Origin: Stutzerimonas kirkiae
GTDB lineage: Bacteria > Pseudomonadota > Gammaproteobacteria > Pseudomonadales > Pseudomonadaceae
Reading direction: 5' to 3'
NCBI RefSeq assembly: GCF_004327335.1
Contig: NZ_QJUO01000002.1
Span: 1 to 64,000 of the forward strand
Length of the DNA stretch: 64,000 nt
Shown here: positions 39,167 through 46,924 of the stretch, one piece after another
Layout: the number at the start of each line of letters is the position of its first letter
Numbering within the stretch: position 1 is the stretch's first letter
The notes under the pieces: generated by a model
Seen by the model: the letters and a program-made list of their open reading frames with translations, nothing else
What the model was told of the DNA's origin: nothing
Database searches by the model: none
Program-made: the position numbers and the translations under genes

Positions 39167-39199
39167 AAAGCCCCCGCTGTCGCCAGCGGGGGCTTTTTT
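39167..39199 (+). terminator. Intrinsic terminator of the cold-shock gene
   Basis: AAAGCCCCCGCTG, loop TCGC, CAGCGGGGGCTTTTTT: a strong hairpin followed by a T-run, 14 bases after the stop. Beyond it, CGTCGCTCCGCGATGTCGAA resembles sequence near 12850 (CGTCGCTGCGCGACGTTAAA), perhaps another small repeat. Confidence 0.93.
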
Positions 39200-39357
39200 G
39201 TGGTCCGCCATCCGTGACGGCCAACCTGCGCACCGTCGCTCCGCGATGTCGAAAATGGCGCCCGGCAATTTTTTGTGCCCGAACACGCCGCCCCGCCGCT
39301 CGACACCCCCGCATGCAATTCCTAGAATGCCGGTCCGCACCACCAGCGAGACGACCG

Positions 39358-39861
39358 ATGCGCACGCGCAAGCACATGCTCCACCCGCAAGGCCAATACC
39401 AGCCCGCAGGACTGCCGCGGCGGCTGGCTGCCATTTTCTACGACAGCCTGCTCTCTATCGCACTGATGATCGTGGTGACGCTCTTCTATCAGCAAGCGAT
39501 CCTGCGCCTGATATACGGCAGTGAAAAGTTGCAGGCCATGGCCGAAAGCGGAAACCTGGATATCGACCCCCTGCTCTCGACCCTGCTGCTGTTCAGCCTG
39601 TTCGGCTTCTTCGCCAAGTTCTGGACGCACAACGGCCAGACACTGGGCATGCAGGTATGGGGCGTGCGTGTGCAAAATGCGGACGGCAGCGCCATCGACC
39701 TGTGGCAGGCCCTGCTGCGCTTCCTGATCGCCATCATTTCCTGGCTAGCGCTGGGGCTTGGCTTCTGGTGGAGCCTTTGGGACAAGCAGAAACGCACCTG
39801 GCACGACAGGTACTCGGAAACCCGTACCGTGCAACTGCCCAAGAACATACACAAGAAATAG
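39358..39861 (+). CDS. RDD-family membrane protein
   Basis: 167 residues with the RDD pattern: GLPRRLAAIFYDSLLSIALM (Arg and Asp-Asp-like positions in helix 1), a second helix about 75-95, and GQTLGMQVWGVRVQNADGS. The C-terminal helix LGLGFWWSLWDKQKRTWHDR ends with the conserved HDR. The function of RDD proteins is mostly unknown; some are ion exchangers. The start at 39358 follows GCGAGACG; an in-frame ATG six codons later (39376) is possible. It is convergent with lptG, as in P. aeruginosa. Confidence 0.87.
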   Translation: MRTRKHMLHPQGQYQPAGLPRRLAAIFYDSLLSIALMIVVTLFYQQAILRLIYGSEKLQAMAESGNLDIDPLLSTLLLFSLFGFFAKFWTHNGQTLGMQVWGVRVQNADGSAIDLWQALLRFLIAIISWLALGLGFWWSLWDKQKRTWHDRYSETRTVQLPKNIHKK

Positions 39862-39954
39862 ACCGGCCACAGGCCGCCCCGCACGCAGGAGCAGCCCTGG
39901 CCGCAAATAGCGCCGCCCGAAGCGCTTTGCGGGCGGAAACCTACTGCAGGCCCT

Positions 39955-41016
39955 TCAACCCGCTCGCCGCAGCAGCCAGATCCCGATCAACGCGCATACC
40001 CCGGCAGGCAGAACCACCGCCAGCAGGGGCGAGAAACCGAATACCTGGCTGGCCGGCCCCAGCAGATCCTGAATGATGCGGAAAACGAAACCGACCACCA
40101 CACCGGTAAAGATCCGTTGCCCCAGCGTCACCGAACGCAGCGGGCCGAAGATGAAGGATATCGCCATCAAGACCAGGGCAACCGTCACCAACGGCTGCAA
40201 TGCCTTGATCCAGAAGGCCAGCCAGTAGCGCGCATTATTGAGCCCCTGTTCTCCCAGGTAATGGATATAGCTCCACAACCCGGAGATGGACAACGCCTCC
40301 GGCTCCATTATCACGGTCCCCAGCAACTGCGGAGTCAACTGCACATCCCAACGCTCCTGCGTTGCCTGCAGCACCTCGGTGTGCTCGCCACGAAAATGCG
40401 TCGTGGCGATATTGCTGAGCAGCCAGCCATCATCCTGATACTCGGCCCGACGAGCAAAACTCGCGGACAAGAGATGCCGATCCCCATCGAACCGGTAGCG
40501 AGTCACACCGAGCAGGACGCCACCCGGCTGCACCGAGTTGATATGAACGAACTCGTCTCCCTGGCGATGCCAGAGACCGCGCTTGCTACTCTGCGCCTCT
40601 CCCCCGCCTTGAGCCATCGAGCGCCTGGCCTGGGCGACATCCTCGGTCCAGGGCGCCAGGTACTCGCCAATCAGCACACCGGCAAGCATCAACGCGATCA
40701 TCGGCTTCATCACCGCCCAGACGATACGCCCAAGCGAAACACCCGCCGCCCGCATGATGGTCAGTTCACTGCTGCTGGCCAAAGCGCCCAGGCCGACCAG
40801 GCAACCGATCAGCGCTGCCATCGGCAACATCTCGTAGAGGCGGCGGGGGCCTGTCAGCAGGACATATTCGAAGGCATCGAACAGCCCGTAGTTTCCCTTT
40901 ATGTCCCCCAGCTCATCGATGAAAGCGAACAACAATGCCAGGCCGACGATCACACCAAGGACACCCAGAATGGCCCAGAGAACATGAGCGCCGATATAGC
41001 GGTCAAGCTTGCCCAT
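39955..41016 (-). CDS. lptG: LPS export permease LptG
   Basis: 353 residues with six membrane helices split by a periplasmic beta-jellyroll domain (about 140-265). LptG with LptF and the LptB ATPase dimer extracts LPS from the inner membrane and passes it to LptC-LptA. Family marks are MGKLDRYIGAHVLWAILGVL at the start and LTIMRAAGVSLGRIVWAVMK, the coupling helix region. The start overlaps lptF by 14 bases. Confidence 0.96.
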   Translation of the reverse strand: MGKLDRYIGAHVLWAILGVLGVIVGLALLFAFIDELGDIKGNYGLFDAFEYVLLTGPRRLYEMLPMAALIGCLVGLGALASSSELTIMRAAGVSLGRIVWAVMKPMIALMLAGVLIGEYLAPWTEDVAQARRSMAQGGGEAQSSKRGLWHRQGDEFVHINSVQPGGVLLGVTRYRFDGDRHLLSASFARRAEYQDDGWLLSNIATTHFRGEHTEVLQATQERWDVQLTPQLLGTVIMEPEALSISGLWSYIHYLGEQGLNNARYWLAFWIKALQPLVTVALVLMAISFIFGPLRSVTLGQRIFTGVVVGFVFRIIQDLLGPASQVFGFSPLLAVVLPAGVCALIGIWLLRRAG

Positions 41017-42136
41017 TCATCACCTCTCGTAGCGCACGGCGCCGCTTGAACCACAGGAGCAATGACTCCCAATACACCAGCGACAGACCGATGACGGCAA
41101 AAAGACCATGCACCCACCATAACCCCAGGGCGGCCGGAATCCGCCCCTTGTCCAGCGCCCCACGCGCAGCGATCAGCAAGGCCAGGTAAGCCATGTAGAG
41201 AAATATGGCCGGCAACAGCTTGAGAAAGCGTCCCTGGCGAGGATTGACCCTGGCCAGGGGCACGGCCAGCAAGGTCACGATGAAAACCAGCAGCGGCAGG
41301 GAAAGCCGCCACTGCAACTCGGACTGGTAACGAATGTCCCGATTGCCGAACAGCTCCCGGGTGGCCGCCGCTTCACGCTCGCTGGCCTCACCGGAGACTT
41401 CCGGCTTGGGCAGCAACACCCCATAGGTTTCATATTCGATGGCACGGTAGTCCGCCTGCCCCGGACTGCCATCGTAGCGATAGCCATTTTCCAGAATCAG
41501 GTAGCGACTGCCATCGGGCTGTATTTCCTGCCGCCCATTCTCGGCCACCAGCACCGAAACGCCCCGGTTCTTGCCAGACTGGGAGAGGTTGGTCTCGGAA
41601 ATGAATATACCGCCCAGTTCGCTACGATCTTCGGACAACTCACGCGTGTAGGTCACCCGTGTTCCACCGCGCAGGGTCTGGAAGCGCCCGGGAATCAACG
41701 TATCGAACTCGGTCAGGGAATCCTGCTGATTGAGTATCCGCTCGACCTCGGCGATCCCCTGCGGCGTCAGCCCCAGGCTCAACCAGCCGACCATGGCGGC
41801 AACCAGGGCCGCTGGTGCCAGGGTATAGGCCAGCAAACGCCGCGGGCTTATGCCGGTGGCGGAAAAAACCGTCATTTCACTATCGAGATACAAACGGCCA
41901 TAGGCCAGCAAAATCCCGAGAAAGAGCCCCAAAGGCAGGATCAGTTGCAGGAATCCGGGCAGCCGAAAACCCATGATCATCAACAGCACGCCGGGGTCCA
42001 GCAAGCCCTGCGCCGCCTGAGCCAGATACTTGATGAAGCGGCCACTCATGATGATCACCAGCAGCACCGCACTGACGGCGGCAACAGTGACCAGCAACTC
42101 ACGGGCCAGGTAGCGGAAAACAATCAAACCAGGCAC
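41003..42136 (-). CDS. lptF: LPS export permease LptF
   Basis: 377 residues, partner of LptG in the LptB2FG extractor. Six helices flank a periplasmic domain (about 120-260). Marks are MPGLIVFRYLARELLVTVAA, LAYGRLYLDSEMTVFSATGI (coupling helix) and the C-terminal LALLIAARGALDKGRIPAAL with GLWWVHGLFAVIGL. In most pseudomonads pepA is divergent just upstream; here the next gene is oprF, with a family 2 repeat between. Confidence 0.96.
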   Translation of the reverse strand: MPGLIVFRYLARELLVTVAAVSAVLLVIIMSGRFIKYLAQAAQGLLDPGVLLMIMGFRLPGFLQLILPLGLFLGILLAYGRLYLDSEMTVFSATGISPRRLLAYTLAPAALVAAMVGWLSLGLTPQGIAEVERILNQQDSLTEFDTLIPGRFQTLRGGTRVTYTRELSEDRSELGGIFISETNLSQSGKNRGVSVLVAENGRQEIQPDGSRYLILENGYRYDGSPGQADYRAIEYETYGVLLPKPEVSGEASEREAAATRELFGNRDIRYQSELQWRLSLPLLVFIVTLLAVPLARVNPRQGRFLKLLPAIFLYMAYLALLIAARGALDKGRIPAALGLWWVHGLFAVIGLSLVYWESLLLWFKRRRALREVMNGQA

Positions 42137-42244
42137 TCCAGGATCGACTCACCCAAGCCTTGGCTCGAGCGCAGCCTTCGAAAACAAAGGCACCATTATC
42201 CAGCGATTGAAAGAAGCTGTCACGAAAGCCGCCATCAGCGCCAG

Positions 42245-42365
42245 CGCGATCGAGCCATGCACGGCAAAGATCCAAAAACAGCGCTGGAAAGCTGGTGGCT
42301 GAACGAAAGAGCGTGGCAACCGATGTTTTTCGTCCAGCCTTCCAGCCTCCAGCGCCTTGATCGAA
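42245..42365 (-). repeat. Palindromic element family 2, reverse orientation
   Basis: Begins GCGCGATCGAGCCATGCACG and contains AAAACAGCGCTGGAAAGCTG, then ACGAAAGAGCGTGGCAACCG and TGTTTTTCGTCCAGCCTTCC. Its reverse complement matches the 22090 copy closely along its length. It lies exactly between lptF and oprF, two genes not adjacent in P. aeruginosa. Confidence 0.75.
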
Positions 42366-42413
42366 GCACTTTGCACGCTGGATCGGGCCAACAGTGGCTC
42401 CCGCAACGCCAGC

Positions 42414-42443
42414 AAAAAGGCCCACACCTTTCGATGCGGGCCT
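42414..42443 (-). terminator. Intrinsic terminator of oprF
   Basis: Minus strand AGGCCCGCA, loop TCGAAAGG, TGTGGGCCT followed by TTTT: a 9-base stem with one G-U pair and a T-run, about 60 bases after the oprF stop. A second hairpin (TCCGGGC/GCCCGGA, 42455-42474) lies between gene and terminator. Confidence 0.85.
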
Positions 42444-42501
42444 CCCATCAGCGCTCCGGGCACTCAGGCCCGGACCAGCCAATCAACCTTGGAACGCTGG
42501 A

Positions 42502-43491
42502 TCAGCGAACTTCGGCTTCTACTTCAGCTTCAACGCGACGGTTGATCTGACGACCTTCTTCGGTAGCGTTGTCGGCAACCGGACGGGACTCACCGTAGCC
42601 GACGGAGCTTACGCGACCGCCTTCAACGCCGTACTGGTTGACCAGTACGTCACGAACGGCGCTTGCACGGCGCTCGGAGAGTTTCTGGTTGTAGGCATCG
42701 GTACCAACGGAGTCAGTGTGACCTTCCACGGTAGTGGTGGTCTGCGGGTACTGATTCAGGAAGTCGGCCAGGTTCTTGATATCGCCGTAGCTTTCTTCAC
42801 GTACACGGGACTTGTCGAAGTCGAACTTGACATCCAGCTCGACACGAACCAGTTCCGGTTCCGGCTCGGGCTCGGTATCCACGATCGGAGCAGGAGCCGG
42901 CTCGGGAGTCGGTTCTACAGCGGCTACGGTGCGAGCACCGCCACCGAAGTTCAGGCCCACGCCAACACCAGCGCTCCATTCGGATTCGTTGGCATCGATG
43001 TTGTACTGGCCGTCGACACCCGCACGGGCGTAGAAGTTTTCGCTGAAGTAGTACTTCAGACCGGTACCGATGTTGGCGAAGGTGCTGTGGTCACGACCCG
43101 AACGCTCGGCCTGGCCGATGCTCTGATGAGCGACACCAGCGGAAACGTAAGGACGCAGGCCGACACCTGGCTGACCGAAGTGGTACAGAGCATCCAGGGA
43201 AGCCAGGCTGCCCTTGATGTCCTTGTGGCCACCGTTGGGCTGGACACGGTCCTTGGAGTTCAGGTTGTGGTACTCGCCATACGACAGAGCCAGTTCGACA
43301 TCGTCGGTCAGGAAGTAGCCGATGCTGGCGCCGTACAGCTCGCCGTTTTCCAGTTTACGCGAGCTGTCGGTGAAATAGTGCTTGCCGAAAGCTTCCACCT
43401 CGACAGCGCCCTGGCCCTGGGCCAGCGCGCTGACAGAAGTGGCGGCAACCAGCGAACCAATTACGACGCCTAAGGTGTTTTTCAGTTTCAT
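42502..43491 (-). CDS. oprF: Major outer-membrane porin/OmpA-family protein OprF
   Basis: 329 residues: a signal peptide of about 24 residues (ending SALA before QGQG), an eight-strand N-terminal barrel, a Pro-rich hinge with EPTPEPAPAPIVDTEPEPEP, and a C-terminal OmpA domain that binds peptidoglycan. The OmpA signature reads VEGHTDSVGTDAYNQKLSER and RRASAVRDVL. OprF gives non-specific slow diffusion and ties the outer membrane to the wall. It lies 101 bases after sigX, the ECF sigma factor that drives one of its promoters in P. aeruginosa. Confidence 0.98.
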   Translation of the reverse strand: MKLKNTLGVVIGSLVAATSVSALAQGQGAVEVEAFGKHYFTDSSRKLENGELYGASIGYFLTDDVELALSYGEYHNLNSKDRVQPNGGHKDIKGSLASLDALYHFGQPGVGLRPYVSAGVAHQSIGQAERSGRDHSTFANIGTGLKYYFSENFYARAGVDGQYNIDANESEWSAGVGVGLNFGGGARTVAAVEPTPEPAPAPIVDTEPEPEPELVRVELDVKFDFDKSRVREESYGDIKNLADFLNQYPQTTTTVEGHTDSVGTDAYNQKLSERRASAVRDVLVNQYGVEGGRVSSVGYGESRPVADNATEEGRQINRRVEAEVEAEVR

Positions 43492-43592
43492 CCGTAAATC
43501 CCCATCTGGTGGTTAGTTATCAGAACAATCTAAGGATACCGGCTGTCTGCATGCCCAAGCTGTTCACCTGGCATTAGGACATTGAGCGCCGA

Positions 43593-44183
43593 TTAAGTTT
43601 CCATTTCCTCAGAAAATTTTTCCCGCAATTTATCAAGGGCGCGCTTGTAGCGCATTTTTGTCGCACTAAGCCCCATGTGCATGATGTCCGCAATTTCCTG
43701 AAATTCCAGTTCTGCGACAAAACGCAACACAAGGATCTCCCGATCGATCTGGTTGACGTGTACCAGCCAGCGGTCCAGGCCGCCTTTGTCCTCCAGCTTC
43801 GGCGACTTCTCTTCGGAAGCCTCTTCAATCGGGTCCAGACTCAAGGCATCGAGCAGTCGGCGCTTGCGCCGTTCCTTGCGGTACTGCGTGATGCACTCGT
43901 TATAAGTAATGCTGTACAGCCAAGTCTTGAACTTCGATTTTCCTTCGAAGTTCTTCAGGCCATAAAGCACCTTGAGCATAACCTCCTGGCAGACATCATC
44001 GGCATCCCGATCATTACCCAGGTACCGCGCGCACACGTTGAACAATGTACGCTGATACCGCCGCATAAGCTCTTCGTAAGCCCGTGTGACATGAAACAGC
44101 TCCCCATGAGCACGCAAGACCAGCTCTTCATCCGAAAGCTCGCGCGGGTTGTAACGCATGGAGGATGAATGGGATTTAGTCAA
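43593..44183 (-). CDS. sigX: ECF sigma factor SigX
   Basis: 196 residues of the ECF sigma-70 family. Region 2 reads LMRRYQRTLFNVCARYLGND with RDADDVCQEVMLKVLYGLKN, and region 4 reads DREILVLRFVAELEFQEIAD. The sequence is close to P. aeruginosa SigX along its length. SigX responds to cell-wall and osmotic stress and controls oprF, fatty-acid synthesis and other envelope genes. No anti-sigma gene is adjacent; CmpX and CrfX just upstream are thought to be linked to SigX activity. Confidence 0.97.
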   Translation of the reverse strand: MTKSHSSSMRYNPRELSDEELVLRAHGELFHVTRAYEELMRRYQRTLFNVCARYLGNDRDADDVCQEVMLKVLYGLKNFEGKSKFKTWLYSITYNECITQYRKERRKRRLLDALSLDPIEEASEEKSPKLEDKGGLDRWLVHVNQIDREILVLRFVAELEFQEIADIMHMGLSATKMRYKRALDKLREKFSEEMET

Positions 44184-44263
44184 AACACGTCAAACCGGCA
44201 GAAAGCACGCAATCGTCGGCCACAGGGCCGGAATCGAATGGCGATTTTACCAGATAAGCCGCC

Positions 44264-45088
44264 CTAGCGACTGCCAACATGCTGCTCCAGCAGGACCTTG
44301 TTGGCGATCGACAGCAACTCGTCATCGTCTGTCAGCAACAGGGTCTTGACCGTACCGATTTCCTCGATCTGTCCTTCCAGCTCACCGAGCCGTATACGCT
44401 GGCCGACCTCGTATAGTTCACGCACATAGATACCCGCCAGGATCTGCCCGACCAGTTCGCGGCTCCCCAGCCCCAGCGCCAGCGCGACCGCCAGCCCCAC
44501 GGAAATCAGCACGATGGCGACCACGTAATTGAGCAGCTCGGTCTTGACTTCCAATTGGCCGATGGCCACCGAGATGCTGATGATGATCACCAGCCCCTGG
44601 GCGATACGCCCCAGCCCGCCGGCGTAGTCGAGCCCGACACCTTCGGCGGCACCGCGCACCAGGCCGCTGAGCAACTGCGCCAGCAGCACGCCGCCGAGCA
44701 GGATCAGGGCGGCGCCAAACACCTTGGGCACGTACAGCGCCAGCATGTCCAGTGTTGCCGACACCCGCTCCAGGCCCAGGGACTCGGCTGCCGAGACGAG
44801 GAAGATCAGCAGGACGAACCAATAGACGATCTTGCCGATCAGTGCGGACAACGGCACCCGGATGCCGACACGGCTCAACAGCTTGTTCAGGCCGGTACCG
44901 GTCATGAGCCGATCCAGGCCGAGCTTGGCCAGCAGCTTGGACAGCAGGGTATCCAGCAGCCGCGCCACGACGAAACCGATCAGGACCACGATCAGCGCGC
45001 CGAACAGGCGGGGAATGAATGCGGCCACGGAGGCCCACAGGGAGCTCATGGCGGAAAGAAGACTATGCGTCCAGGGATCGAATTCCAT
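44264..45088 (-). CDS. cmpX: Mechanosensitive-channel family protein CmpX
   Basis: 274 residues with about five hydrophobic helices and the MscS-like TM_helix repeats (LFGALIVVLIGFVVARLLDT, then GVLLAQLLSGLVRGAAEGVG), which occur in conserved TM-helix proteins of the small mechanosensitive channel superfamily. A short soluble C-terminal part (RIRLGELEGQIEEIGTVKTL) is the start of an MscS-like beta domain. The start at 45088 is placed by family similarity (MEFDPWTHSLLSAMSSLWAS). CmpX is known to affect SigX activity in P. aeruginosa. Confidence 0.92.
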   Translation of the reverse strand: MEFDPWTHSLLSAMSSLWASVAAFIPRLFGALIVVLIGFVVARLLDTLLSKLLAKLGLDRLMTGTGLNKLLSRVGIRVPLSALIGKIVYWFVLLIFLVSAAESLGLERVSATLDMLALYVPKVFGAALILLGGVLLAQLLSGLVRGAAEGVGLDYAGGLGRIAQGLVIIISISVAIGQLEVKTELLNYVVAIVLISVGLAVALALGLGSRELVGQILAGIYVRELYEVGQRIRLGELEGQIEEIGTVKTLLLTDDDELLSIANKVLLEQHVGSR

Positions 45089-45090
45089 GG

Positions 45091-45333
45091 TCAGTCGGCC
45101 TTGTCGAACGAGGTGGACGGGGAATGACGCCGGGAGGCCGGCATGACATGGCGAGAACCGCCACTCAGGGCAATCAGCAGTGCCTGCAGCCAGCACCCGA
45201 TCAGGCTGAGTATATCACCGGCACCGACCTGGCGATTCGCCGTCTTCAGCACCCGGCCAAGACGGGCATCGTCATCGCGTATCGAGGGTTTGTTGAGCAG
45301 GTCACGCAAGGACTCTTCAAAGGGATCGCGCAT
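45091..45333 (-). CDS. crfX: CrfX small protein
   Basis: 80 residues, first gene of the crfX-cmpX-sigX-oprF run. It begins MRDPFEESLRDLLNKPSIRD and has a conserved middle VLKTANRQVGAGDILSLIG. The C-terminal tail is basic and polar. A short hydrophobic stretch (ILSLIGCWLQALLIAL) could touch the membrane. GAGG lies 5-6 bases before the ATG at 45333. CrfX is known in Pseudomonas only as a conserved small protein linked with cmpX and sigX. Confidence 0.88.
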   Translation of the reverse strand: MRDPFEESLRDLLNKPSIRDDDARLGRVLKTANRQVGAGDILSLIGCWLQALLIALSGGSRHVMPASRRHSPSTSFDKAD

Positions 45334-45490
45334 ACGCACCTCACCGATTCATGACAGATCAGACGGAAGCAGCAGCCTCCAGGTCACATCCGGGTGAAGC
45401 CCCATGCGCGAAAACGACCAGATACCGGGAACGACGAAAAACACAGGAGGCTCGCGCCCCCTGCCAATCGTGGGAAAACTCGTATGACGC

Positions 45491-46714
45491 TTACCAGCTG
45501 ACGACAGCCCCTACCGCAAAGGTCTTGGTCTCCACGTCCGGAATGCTGCCCGCGCCCGCCGCGGCGCCTACGTAGACATCCTTGGCATCGGTTTCATGCA
45601 CGTTGTATTCGGCGACCAGCTTGAGGTTGTCGTTGATGGTGCGGAAATAGGCGATGCCACGGGTCTCGTAATCGGCCTTCGCCCCCAGGCCATTGCCATC
45701 ATCCTTGGTCTGGCCGTAGGACAGTGCGATACGGTTCTTGCCGAACGTGTAGGAGCCCTGCAGCAGGTAACCGTCGCTGTCGGTATCGCGCAGGATCGCC
45801 TGCCCCGCGTTATTGCTGAAAAACGGGTTGATGCCCTTGGCCTGGAAGCCCGATGCGGTCAGCGACAGGCCACCCAGCTTGGCCTGCACGCCATAGCCGA
45901 GCCCCTTGCTGGTCAGGTCGTCGTCATAGGCGCCAGGGTTGTCGACGCTGTTCTTCGAATTCTGATAGGTACCGTTGACCCAACTGTAGATCTTCGAACC
46001 GCCCAGTTCGAACTGGTAACTGATCTCGGACTCGAAGCGCGGCTTGTCCTGGTAGGCCTTGTCGTTCACGCCGCTGCTGTCGAGCTGGTTGGAGTCGAAG
46101 GTATCCATGATACCGACGGCGACACGCAGGCCCTCGGCCAGGTTGTTGTTACGGTAGGTGATCTGTGAAGTCGGGAACGCATACACATAGCCCGTACCGA
46201 TATTGCCGAAGGAGACGCCATTGCCATCCACCAGGCCCAGACTGTCGCTGACGTTACCGTAACCGGCCAGCAATTCGTCGAGGAAGATATTGGAGCGGCC
46301 GAACAGGCCGAAGTCCTTGCCGACCAGCACTTCCCCCCATTGCGGGCTGGAAACGGTGCCATAGAACTGACGTACATCGATATCGGTACCAGTGCCGTTG
46401 TCGTCACTGTCGTTGATGGTGACCCAGAAGGAAGCACGCCCTCCCAGTTGCAGTCCGTCGATCTGCTTGCCGAAGTTGAAACCTATCCAACTGGGCAGAA
46501 AGCCCATCTTCACGCGCGACTGGTTACGATCCCGCACATCGTTGTCGCTGTCGACGTTGCTGTGCACATAGAAGGCATTCATATAGCCATCGGTGGAAAA
46601 GGTCGTGTCATCCTTGTCGTAAAGAACGATCTCGGCGTTGGCGGTCTGGCTCAGGGCCATGGCAACGGTGCTGGCAAGAGTCAGGGGAATCAGGGCTTTC
46701 TTGTTTTTGTACAT
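45491..46714 (-). CDS. Gram-negative general porin (Porin_4 type)
   Basis: 407 residues: a signal peptide of about 27 residues (ending ANA before EIV), then a 16-strand barrel like proteobacterial trimeric porins. Marks are EIVLYDKDDTTFSTDGYMNA at the mature start, SRVKMGFLPSWIGFNFGKQI, WGEVLVGKDFGLFGRSN, and the C-terminal KTFAVGAVVSW with the terminal aromatic needed for BAM insertion. It is not of the OprD family. The start at 46714 is chosen over a longer frame (46795) for the signal peptide. Substrate unknown. The gap upstream (46715-46924) shows nothing else. Confidence 0.88.
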   Translation of the reverse strand: MYKNKKALIPLTLASTVAMALSQTANAEIVLYDKDDTTFSTDGYMNAFYVHSNVDSDNDVRDRNQSRVKMGFLPSWIGFNFGKQIDGLQLGGRASFWVTINDSDDNGTGTDIDVRQFYGTVSSPQWGEVLVGKDFGLFGRSNIFLDELLAGYGNVSDSLGLVDGNGVSFGNIGTGYVYAFPTSQITYRNNNLAEGLRVAVGIMDTFDSNQLDSSGVNDKAYQDKPRFESEISYQFELGGSKIYSWVNGTYQNSKNSVDNPGAYDDDLTSKGLGYGVQAKLGGLSLTASGFQAKGINPFFSNNAGQAILRDTDSDGYLLQGSYTFGKNRIALSYGQTKDDGNGLGAKADYETRGIAYFRTINDNLKLVAEYNVHETDAKDVYVGAAAGAGSIPDVETKTFAVGAVVSW

Positions 46715-46924
46715 GGCGCTCTCCGCTGTATTGACGACGGCAGTCGTGTCGGAGTCGATTATCGAAAGCCCCATGCCCTCCTCATACGATGCCATGGCCT
46801 CGGACGGCTACTCCTTTGGCATCCGCCACCGGCCAGCAGACCAAGAGGCCGGGCACCAGCGCCTAAGTAGTAACGCCTTGGTATCGCTCCCGACGCCAAG
46901 GCCCGGAGCAGAGGCTGCGTAGCC